From Selenomonas sp. TAMA-11512 (lineage in GTDB: Bacteria > Bacillota > Negativicutes > Selenomonadales > Selenomonadaceae): a stretch of 64,000 bases of DNA. This document shows, one piece after another, positions 57,769 to 64,000 of this stretch. Both the position numbers and the translations under genes were made by a program. The notes beneath the pieces were generated by a model that was not told the DNA's origin, did no database searches, and saw only the letters and a program-made list of their open reading frames with translations. Where the stretch lies: assembly GCF_037076525.1 (NCBI RefSeq), contig NZ_AP029018.1, positions 434,001 through 498,000 of the forward strand, in the 5' to 3' direction. Numbering within the stretch: the stretch's first letter is position 1; each line of letters opens with the position of its first letter.

Positions 57769-59336
57769 GTATGTGTCAAGATTTTCTCGGTGGTGAGTTT
57801 TCACCCTTGATGTGTCTGCCTTCGTGGCATAGCCTTTTTTTGCCTCTAAGCAAAGCATTTGGACAAATGTCCAATCCCACTGCTCATCGGCGCACTTACT
57901 GTAATCCTCCCATGTCGGATCCCGTCATACGTCGTGCTCTTGCTTCTTTTCAATGCCTCTCGCACGGCTCCGCGGAAGTCTCTTCCTACCTTCTCATTGA
58001 ACAATTCCGCCTTTGCTGCCATGGCCTCTCGCAGATCACCATTCTTCAATCCAGTGATGATCTTTACCATCGCTTCGCCGCCGGCTCGACTCCATCGTCT
58101 GCCTTGCTTCTTCATCCGGTAGCTGTAGAGCCTATGGTTGCTTTCACACGTCCCCAAAAGCTTCCTGTATTCCCCGATCCCTCGTTCTTCCAAGCCGGCA
58201 AGGTATATCCAGTTTCTTTCTATGTACTTTCGAAGAAGCTCCACTTGTTCCGTTTGTCGCTCATCTTGGGACATAGATTCCACGGTATCCAATACTAGGC
58301 CCACTTCCTCACGCTCATGTATATACAGCGCTTTGTGTAGTTTCTTACACAGGGTCGAATTCGCCCATAAAAGGCGTTCTCTGCATTTTCTTTGTACGTG
58401 GTACCAATCCAGAAAGTGCTCATGCCGGCCGACGCTTCCAAGGATTTCTTCAAAGACGCCGCAGGTGTAACCGGCACCTCCATCACTGTTGCTCAGAACC
58501 AGGGTATGGGTTAGATCATAGTGGCTCCCCAGATAGTGCAGCAGACTCTCTTTGGCTTTCTCGTGATCGAGATTCGCTACATAGTGGGTGCCAATAAGGG
58601 TACGACGGTTGCCGTTTTCTTGCACGCCTTCGGCGATTTGGAATCGATGGAGCTCGAGCTGTTTCTTATTCTGCCCGTGCAGCATGAGTCCATCCCCTTC
58701 GATGTAGAGAACTTCCGGTCGGCGCAGTTCTGTCTCTTCCATGGGATCGGTGCTTTCCTGCAATTTCTCCCAAGCACCATAGGTTTCTCCTACTCGTCTC
58801 ACGACATGTGCAACTTGTTGGTGGCTTATCGTGACGGGACTCAGCAGGTTGACGACAGCGGCTGTATCACGGTAGACGCTCTTGGCTGCAATACAGGCAA
58901 TAACGTATTCCAAATAGGCGGTGTATCTCCGGTAAGGGCGAATACCCACTTCTTTGTCCAAGGGGTATATACCGGCTTCTCCTTCTTTTTTCATGCGCCT
59001 GCGACGGATTTGCATGGTTCCGTAGCTTGCTTGCACGCACCGTGCATCAAGCCGTTCCACGTGCCAGCCTTTGGCTGCGTATCGCTTTGCCAGTTCTTTG
59101 TCAATTCGTTCGAGTGCTTCGCTAACTGCACGGCATATCAGGATCTCAAAGTAACTGCGCAGTTGTTCTTCTTGGGAGATATTGTCTTTTGTACCCTTTA
59201 TTATTTCCAGGATTTCTGTTACAATAGTTTCCATAAGAGACCTTCCTTCTTGTGTATTCGCCTCGTTAGCATACACTTTAGGGTACTGGTCTCTTTCTCT
59301 TTTTGCAACCCCCTCCGAGAACTATTTTACACTTAC
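57769..59336 (-). mobile_element. ISLre2-family element, copy 2 (1568 bp)
   Basis: Same length and ends as the copy at 19985-21552, in the opposite orientation. The 9-bp duplication TTTCAGATT lies at 57760-57768 and 59337-59345. It is inserted in an IS1182-like remnant downstream of rplL. Confidence 0.95.
57846..59234 (-). CDS. ISLre2-family (UPF0236) transposase, copy 2
   Basis: 462 residues, differing from copy 1 at only a scatter of positions (for example LFNEKVGRD here against WFNAKAGRD, and VRKWA-type changes near HEREEVGLV). Catalytic regions VLYIEGDGLMLHG, SNSDGGAGYTCG and LDWYHVQRKC are unchanged. The start is taken as the ATG behind AAGGAAGG, as in copy 1. No disruption, so it is potentially active. 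Confidence 0.92.
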   Translation of the reverse strand: METIVTEILEIIKGTKDNISQEEQLRSYFEILICRAVSEALERIDKELAKRYAAKGWHVERLDARCVQASYGTMQIRRRRMKKEGEAGIYPLDKEVGIRPYRRYTAYLEYVIACIAAKSVYRDTAAVVNLLSPVTISHQQVAHVVRRVGETYGAWEKLQESTDPMEETELRRPEVLYIEGDGLMLHGQNKKQLELHRFQIAEGVQENGNRRTLIGTHYVANLDHEKAKESLLHYLGSHYDLTHTLVLSNSDGGAGYTCGVFEEILGSVGRHEHFLDWYHVQRKCRERLLWANSTLCKKLHKALYIHEREEVGLVLDTVESMSQDERQTEQVELLRKYIERNWIYLAGLEERGIGEYRKLLGTCESNHRLYSYRMKKQGRRWSRAGGEAMVKIITGLKNGDLREAMAAKAELFNEKVGRDFRGAVREALKRSKSTTYDGIRHGRITVSAPMSSGIGHLSKCFA

Positions 59337-59564
59337 TTTCAGATTATTTGGATATTTGCGATCCGGTGTTGGTTTTTGACAGATTCATGGAGGGAATCGA
59401 CTTGGAGAAGTACCTGAAAAGTGTTCCGGAACATATCACCGGACGCATCAGATACAACCCGACCAACATGCTGAAAGCAATCCTATTCGGATTCATATCC
59501 AACGGCTATATCTCACTGCGCGTTTTTTATATCATATTTTATCTTTTGTTCAATATATAATATA

Positions 59565-59593
59565 TTGTAAAAATCAAGAAGATGATTTATACT
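59565..59593 (+). promoter_or_regulatory. Promoter of the aldolase gene cluster
   Basis: TTGTAA at 59565-59570 and TATACT at 59588-59593, 17-base spacer, 40 bases before the aldolase start. Confidence 0.65.
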
Positions 59594-59633
59594 GGAATTA
59601 GTTAAGTTGTAGTATTTATAAGGAGGAGTCTTT

Positions 59634-60461
59634 ATGATCGTATCTGCAAAAAAGGTTCTGCAGGATGCAAAGAAGAACAGCTGCGCTGTGGTCGCTCCGG
59701 ACTTCCTTGACCTCGATTCCTGCCGCAGTTTTTGTCAGGTGGCAGACGCACTCAAGAAACCTATTTTGCTCTCCTATGCGCAAGCGCACAGTCATGTTTT
59801 GCCACTGGAAGAAGCTGCGCTCATCGGGAAGTATTTTGCAGAAAAGGCAAGTGCACCGATCATCCTTCACCTTGACCATGGCGTCGATATTGACTTCCTC
59901 TCCCGGGCCATCAAGCTCGGATTTAACTCCATCATGATCGATGCTTCCATGGAGAGTTTTGAGGAAAACATCCGCATCACCAGGGATGTTGTCGCCATGG
60001 CACATGCGCACAGCAGAGATATCTCTGTTGAAGCGGAAATCGGTCATGTCGGAGGTTCCACAGAGGGAGGTCCTGTGACAGATACGGTTTATACGACCGT
60101 CGAGGAGGCGAGGAAGTTCTATGACGCGACCGGTGTGGACAGCCTCGCCGTCTCGGTCGGCACATCCCATGGAGCATATAAGAGCGACGCTCCGCCAGTC
60201 CTTCAGTTTGAGCGCCTGGCTGAGCTCAAGACGGCGATTCCCTGCCCTCTTGTGCTGCACGGAGGCAGCGGTACGGGCGATGATAACCTCAGGAAGGCGT
60301 CCCGTGCCGGTATATCCAAGCTCAATTTGTTCACGGAAATCTTCGTTTCTGCTCACAGGGAGGCGATGAAGACTCCTACGGATGGCTATGTGGAGATGAT
60401 GGATGCGGCAAAAAAGGGGATGAAGGAAACACTCGCTCATTACATCGGGGTTGTCTCATAA
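59634..60461 (+). CDS. Class II (metal-dependent) aldolase, Fba/GatY/KbaY family
   Basis: Zinc-dependent aldolase cleaving a ketose bisphosphate or similar to dihydroxyacetone phosphate plus an aldehyde. Visible are the catalytic Asp81 and zinc ligand His82 in LHLDHG, the EAEIGHVGG block, AVSVGTSHGAYKSD (second His) and LVLHGGSGTGDD (third His). At 275 residues it is nearer the short GatY/Fba form. The substrate cannot be told from sequence; the neighbours (TIM-like enzyme, glucitol-type PTS) suggest a sugar-alcohol phosphate. AAGGAGGAG precedes ATG 59634. Confidence 0.85.
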   Translation: MIVSAKKVLQDAKKNSCAVVAPDFLDLDSCRSFCQVADALKKPILLSYAQAHSHVLPLEEAALIGKYFAEKASAPIILHLDHGVDIDFLSRAIKLGFNSIMIDASMESFEENIRITRDVVAMAHAHSRDISVEAEIGHVGGSTEGGPVTDTVYTTVEEARKFYDATGVDSLAVSVGTSHGAYKSDAPPVLQFERLAELKTAIPCPLVLHGGSGTGDDNLRKASRAGISKLNLFTEIFVSAHREAMKTPTDGYVEMMDAAKKGMKETLAHYIGVVS

Positions 60462-60474
60462 GGAGGATTTTATT

Positions 60475-61173
60475 ATGTATAAAAAAGAAGCATTTTCACC
60501 GTTCATGGCAGTCAATCCCAAGTCATACTTTTGGGGAAAGACGATATTGGAGCTTGCGCTTCAATGTGACAAAATTGCCGAGGAGACGGGTGTCACGATC
60601 TATTTCACTTGCCCCTTTACCGATATCCGAATGGTCAAGGAAGCAACCAAGATCATTCAGGTCACTGCGCAGGGCATGGAGGCGCTTCGACCCGGACGCG
60701 GCATCGGGCATATCCTACCGGAGTCTTTGAAAGAGGCGGGGGCGGACGCGGTCTTTTTAAACCACGCAGAGAATCCTATGACCATCTCAGAGCTCTATCG
60801 GACGATGAGACGTGCGAAAGAGCTGGATATCTTCACCATCGTATGTGCGGACTCTGTGGCGGAAGCGAAGGCGATCGCCATGCTGGAACCCGACATTGTT
60901 CTTGCAGAGCCTACAGATCTCATTGGTACGGGAGAAACGGCGGATGATTCCTATATCAAGGATACGGTCAGGGAGATCCGCGCCGTCGATCCCGACGTCG
61001 GTATCATGATCGCCTCGGGCATTACGACCGCGGAGGATTGCTATCGTGTCGTCGCTTTGGGCGCGGATGGGACAGGCTCGACCTCCGGCGTCGTCAAGGC
61101 AGACAATCCGGCGCAGCGTGTCCGGGAGATGTGCGAAGCAGTAAAAAAAGCGCATCAGACGAAAGAGCAGTAA
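60475..61173 (+). CDS. Triosephosphate-isomerase-like enzyme (archaeal-type)
   Basis: TIM-barrel isomerase of the shorter archaeal-like TpiA group, 232 residues. Asn14 and Lys16 (VNPKSYFWG), His in FLNHAENP and Glu in LAEPTDLIGTG match the TIM catalytic set; the phosphate loops are IASGITT and DGTGSTSGVV. Because a standard TIM should be encoded elsewhere, this copy may act on a related substrate (for example a tetrulose phosphate); that is inference from context. ATG 60475 follows AAGGAGGA; an in-frame upstream ATG at 60451 lies within the aldolase gene. Confidence 0.8.
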   Translation: MYKKEAFSPFMAVNPKSYFWGKTILELALQCDKIAEETGVTIYFTCPFTDIRMVKEATKIIQVTAQGMEALRPGRGIGHILPESLKEAGADAVFLNHAENPMTISELYRTMRRAKELDIFTIVCADSVAEAKAIAMLEPDIVLAEPTDLIGTGETADDSYIKDTVREIRAVDPDVGIMIASGITTAEDCYRVVALGADGTGSTSGVVKADNPAQRVREMCEAVKKAHQTKEQ

Positions 61174-61245
61174 AATACGGTTTTTTCGACAGCCGGACGG
61201 GAGACAGGCAGAGGTTTCCAAGAGAAGCGACAGGAGGGCATATCC

Positions 61246-61767
61246 ATGAGCGTATATAAAGAAATCATAGAGGTCCGATCCAAGGGCGCGAGTCCTACGT
61301 TTATCAACGTCACGGAAGAGGTCAGGGGAGCGATTGAAAAAAGCGGTATCAGGGATGGTATAGCGACGGTCATCAGTCCGCATACGACGTGCGGCGTATT
61401 CTTTGAAGAGTTTGTCCACGATGTGGATGCGGACGGCGTGGAGACACTTCAGCATGATCTCAACGATGTACTTAAAAAGATTATCCCGGATCAGATGGCA
61501 TTGGATGACTATCACTACCCGGCGGAGGAGCACTATAGGGCGGTGGAGCGGTGGCCGAATGCCGCTGAGTACCTGCCTGATGGGGATCGGTCTGCACTCT
61601 TCAATGGAGATGCACACCTAAAGGCGACCCTTATTGGGAGCTCGCAGACCTTTCTTGTTGATGGGGGGAAGCTGGGGGTTGGAACGACAGGATATATTTA
61701 CTTTGTCGATTTTGACCGTACCCGTGCACGCACAAGAAAGTGCCAAATTGTTGTTTTGGGTGCGTAA
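61246..61767 (+). CDS. YjbQ/UPF0047 family protein
   Basis: PF01894-type protein: ATVISPHTTCGVFFEEFVHD, DDYHYPAEEHYRAVERWPNA, HLKATLIGSSQTFLVDGGKL, and a C-terminal cytosine-rich beta-strand set ending KCQIVVLGA. Some members have weak thiamine-phosphate synthase activity, but the physiological role is open. At 173 residues it is longer than E. coli YjbQ. It ends the first transcription unit, followed by a terminator. Confidence 0.82.
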   Translation: MSVYKEIIEVRSKGASPTFINVTEEVRGAIEKSGIRDGIATVISPHTTCGVFFEEFVHDVDADGVETLQHDLNDVLKKIIPDQMALDDYHYPAEEHYRAVERWPNAAEYLPDGDRSALFNGDAHLKATLIGSSQTFLVDGGKLGVGTTGYIYFVDFDRTRARTRKCQIVVLGA

Positions 61768-61787
61768 TAGGCGAATTGAAAAATGAG

Positions 61788-61825
61788 AGGGACATGTGGC
61801 AAATTCTGCCGCATGCCCCTTTTTA
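61788..61825 (+). terminator. Rho-independent terminator after the YjbQ gene
   Basis: GGGACATGTGGCA and TGCCGCATGCCCC pair with two wobbles, followed by TTTTT. The next 200 bases (61826-62024) show no gene I can support. Confidence 0.85.
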
Positions 61826-62024
61826 GTTTGCTGAAACTAATCGCCTGGATGGCTACAAGGATTGCCATCCAAACAGTTTCCTGATAGAGACATTTGTCAT
61901 CTCACTGACAGCCTTCCGAGAATGAGGGTGGGGATTCTCTGTCAAGCATACTTACAGGAGCCCCTTCTTTATTTATGTAGAAAAGTAACAGCTTATATTT
62001 TTACATATGTTCCAATTGGAAATA

Positions 62025-62079
62025 TTGACAATGTAAAGTGCGGATGATATACTTTGGCTTGTCAAGACAAAGTGCACTT
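62025..62079 (+). promoter_or_regulatory. PTS operon promoter with palindromic operator candidates
   Basis: TTGACA at 62025-62030 and TATACT at 62048-62053, 17-base spacer. Just downstream are TTGTCAAGACAA (62059-62070), a perfect palindrome, and AGTGCACTT (62071-62079). Their position after the -10 fits a substrate-controlled repressor; which regulator is unknown. Confidence 0.65.
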
Positions 62080-62153
62080 CGTACGACGTACATCTTTTTG
62101 TGAGAGAAAGGTGAATCTGAGCTAAGATAAGAAAGCAAAGGAGGCAAAGGATC

Positions 62154-63146
62154 ATGGATTATAACTCAATCAAGGTTGTTGCCGGCAGCGGCGGCTGGGG
62201 TGGCCCCCTTGTCTTGAGACCAACAGAGGAGCGCCACAAGATTGTCTCTGTGACGGGCGGGGGAATTCACCCGTTAGCTGATAAGATTGCTGAGATGACA
62301 GGTGGAGAAGTCGTCGACGGATTTACGACAGGGGTGCCAGATGAGGAAATATTGGTAGCGATCGTGGATTGTGGGGGTACGGCAAGATGTGGCGTATATC
62401 CAAAGAAAAATGTTCTAACGATTAACCTTATGCCGGTCGGCAAAGTCGGTCCTCTTGCGAAGTTCATCGTGGAAGAATTATATGTTTCGGCGGTTACAGA
62501 AAAGGAACTCTCCTTCCTTGATCCAAGTGAGGCATCTCGGTTCGAAGAGGTGAAGAAGAGCGCTCCAAAAACAAAGGTGGAAGCAAAAGCCGAGATTGCA
62601 GAAATGCGTAATCGCAAGAAGAGCAATATGATAACGCGTCTTGGTATGGGTATTGGCGGTGTCGTTAATAAATTCTATGCGGCAGGTCGAGAAACGATCG
62701 AGATGACCATTAAGTCTATCCTTCCGTTCATGGCGTTTGTTTCGATGATTCTCGGCATCATTAGCGCATCGGGTTTGGGTAATGTAATTGCAACGACGAT
62801 CAGTCCTCTTGCATCCACATTGCCTGGGATGCTCATCATATCGCTTATATGTGCCATTCCGTTCATTTCGCCGATCCTTGGGCCGGGCGCGGTAATTGCA
62901 CAGGTTGTCGGCACACTTCTTGGTGCGCAAATAGGGTTAGGGAACATTCCGCCGCAGTATGCGTTGCCTGCACTGTTTGCAATCAATGCACAGGTTGGAG
63001 CAGATTTTGTGCCCGTTGGGTTGTCCCTTGGAGAGGCTGATCCGGACACCATTGAGCTCGGCGTGCCGGCGGTACTCTACTCTCGCGTTATTACAGGTCC
63101 CTTTGCAGTCGCAATTGCCTACGCAGCCTCTATTGGATTGTACTAG
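62154..63146 (+). CDS. srlE: PTS glucitol/sorbitol-type EIIBC component (SrlE-like)
   Basis: Membrane component of a glucitol-family phosphotransferase system. The N-terminal IIB part has SGGWGGPLVLRPTEERHKIV and the phospho-Cys region AIVDCGGTARCGVYPKKNV. The C-terminal EIIBC_GUT part has several hydrophobic helices and the conserved GAVIAQVVGTLLGAQIGLGN, then NAQVGADFVPVGLSLGEADP. 330 residues. AGGAGGC precedes the ATG. The usual partner EIIC (SrlA) is not upstream. Confidence 0.92.
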   Translation: MDYNSIKVVAGSGGWGGPLVLRPTEERHKIVSVTGGGIHPLADKIAEMTGGEVVDGFTTGVPDEEILVAIVDCGGTARCGVYPKKNVLTINLMPVGKVGPLAKFIVEELYVSAVTEKELSFLDPSEASRFEEVKKSAPKTKVEAKAEIAEMRNRKKSNMITRLGMGIGGVVNKFYAAGRETIEMTIKSILPFMAFVSMILGIISASGLGNVIATTISPLASTLPGMLIISLICAIPFISPILGPGAVIAQVVGTLLGAQIGLGNIPPQYALPALFAINAQVGADFVPVGLSLGEADPDTIELGVPAVLYSRVITGPFAVAIAYAASIGLY

Positions 63147-63217
63147 ACGCACACGCTATATAAGGTGCATGAGTAGAATATGCACATCGAATACAAAGAA
63201 TGTAAGCAGGTGATGAT

Positions 63218-63589
63218 ATGAAGTTTTCAGCTAAAATTACGGCCATAGGAGAGCTTGCGGGGTCTTTCCTAACAGAGCCGGAGATGAAATCTATCGTGCT
63301 CTTCAATGATAACGCACCGGCAGAGCTTGCCGAAATCTCGGTGCTGCACACGCGATCCGAGGTGTATTTGGCTCCGGCTGTTGGTGATCAGCTTGTCATA
63401 GGAGAAAAGGTCTTTGACATCACTGCGGTCGGCGATGAAGCTGTGAAAACCCTCAAGGAATTGGGGCATTGTACGATTGTGTTTAAAGGCGGAGACACAC
63501 CCGAGCGCCCCGGATGCATCATGGTTCAAGGCGAGGCAGCGCTGGCAGAGGCAGACCTGACGGTAGGTAATGTAATCGAAATCTATTGA
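63218..63589 (+). CDS. srlB: PTS glucitol/sorbitol-type EIIA component (SrlB-like)
   Basis: Cytosolic phosphocarrier of the glucitol PTS, 123 residues: IVLFNDNAPAELAEISVLHT carries the probable phosphorylated His, and GDQLVIGEKVFDITAVGDEA and LKELGHCTIVFKGGDTPERP are typical of GutA-type EIIA. AAGCAGGTGATGAT precedes ATG 63218. Cotranscribed with srlE. Confidence 0.92.
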   Translation: MKFSAKITAIGELAGSFLTEPEMKSIVLFNDNAPAELAEISVLHTRSEVYLAPAVGDQLVIGEKVFDITAVGDEAVKTLKELGHCTIVFKGGDTPERPGCIMVQGEAALAEADLTVGNVIEIY

Positions 63590-63652
63590 CATTCATATGT
63601 GATGCAGATGAGATCAAATATATACCGTTATAGACACAGGGAGGAATAATAC

Positions 63653-64000
63653 ATGATCAATATAGACAAAAAACTGGCAAAGCGCCAGGAAGAGGGCAAG
63701 ATTATTCGCGCGGGCATCGTTGGCGCAGGTCAGATGGGGCGCGGCATGGTTTCACAGATGGCGATGATGAAGGGGATGACGCCAGCCATTGTTGCCGATA
63801 TTAATTTGGAAAATGTCAAGAACGCATTTAAGTACGCCGGTGCAAAAGATGAGGATATCGCGGTAGCGAAGACGGTCGAGGAAGCAGATCGATTCATGCA
63901 GCAGGGGAAATTCGTCGCTACGGAAAATGCGGATCTTGTCAGTCATGCCAATCTGGTGGACTGTGCAATTGATGTTACGGGTGTCCCTGAGGTCGGCGTC
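63653..64000 (+). CDS. NAD(P)-dependent dehydrogenase, homoserine-dehydrogenase-like (partial)
   Basis: The window ends inside this gene. The 116 visible residues hold a nucleotide-binding Rossmann fold: AGIVGAGQMGRGMVSQMAMM (GXGXXG at about 24-29), ADINLENVKNAF, and LVDCAIDVTGVPEVGV, the pattern of SAF-type homoserine-dehydrogenase-like oxidoreductases often found in polyol gene clusters. GGGAGGAAT precedes the ATG. A role in oxidising the imported polyol phosphate or its product is inferred from its operon. Confidence 0.8.
   Translation, partial: MINIDKKLAKRQEEGKIIRAGIVGAGQMGRGMVSQMAMMKGMTPAIVADINLENVKNAFKYAGAKDEDIAVAKTVEEADRFMQQGKFVATENADLVSHANLVDCAIDVTGVPEVGV

Larger units (their letters stand above)
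57702..59560 (+). pseudogene. IS1182-like transposase N-terminal remnant, split by ISLre2
   Basis: The frame opens at 57702 (MKNSTTNYSKSKQAILPLFI) and, once the ISLre2 and its duplication are removed, continues exactly: FISD-YLDICDPVLVFDRFME, then HITGRIRYNPTNMLKAILFG and FISNGYISLR, the N-terminus of IS1182-type transposases. After 'SLR' the homology is lost and the frame ends at 59560, so the element was already truncated. Confidence 0.82.

Overview
The window looks like chromosomal DNA of a Selenomonas-type bacterium (Negativicutes, diderm Firmicutes). It joins Firmicutes traits (CIRCE-controlled hrcA-grpE-dnaK-dnaJ, walJ-htrA-rlmH, a PASTA-tailed PBP, frequent TTG and GTG starts) with outer-membrane biology (four heptosyltransferase-like GT9 proteins, an O-antigen ligase, a VirK-type protein). 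Core genes are GC-rich; the interval from about 6.9 to 23 kb is visibly AT-rich and full of mobile DNA. No database search was run: family names rest on motifs and recognised sequence character. Layout: 0-6.9 kb holds metA, a secreted protein, hydE, recA-recX and guaA, interspersed with copies of a short TA-flanked repeat (MITE-like). 6.9-23 kb is an accessory region starting directly after guaA. It contains two inverted copies of one IS3-family element, IS630, IS4, IS5 and ISLre2 elements or remnants, a SIR2-HerA pair, and a CBASS operon (CD-NTase plus Cap15) whose CD-NTase gene is split near its 3' end by the second IS3 copy. A RelB-like antitoxin with a decayed toxin and small orphan genes complete it. 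23.1-36.1 kb is a one-direction block of eleven glycosyltransferase and related genes ending in an O-antigen ligase, probably building the LPS core or a short glycan. 36.1-44.1 kb has serA, a small secreted-protein gene broken by a MITE, a YoeB toxin-antitoxin pair, and the heat-shock operon behind a perfect CIRCE operator. 44.2-48.2 kb (minus strand) has tex and a double-length cobT. 48.4-53.5 kb has a Fur/PerR regulator, walJ, a lipoprotein HtrA, rlmH and a class B PBP. 53.6-57.7 kb has five tRNAs, then rpmG-secE-nusG-rplK-rplA-(L10 leader)-rplJ-rplL, ending at a terminator rather than running into rpoB. 57.7-59.6 kb is an IS1182-like remnant with an ISLre2 inside it. 59.6-64 kb is a sugar-alcohol region: class II aldolase, triosephosphate-isomerase-like enzyme, YjbQ protein, then a separately promoted glucitol-type PTS (EIIBC, EIIA) and a dehydrogenase cut by the window edge. 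How the pieces work together: the defence genes (SIR2-HerA; CD-NTase/Cap15) are abortive-infection type systems on an island shaped by repeated IS insertion. Precise 4-bp duplications allow the original CBASS reading frame to be reconstructed. The same can be done for the MITE in the gene after serA (TA duplication) and for the ISLre2 in the IS1182 remnant (9-bp duplication), so the window records a readable order of insertions.
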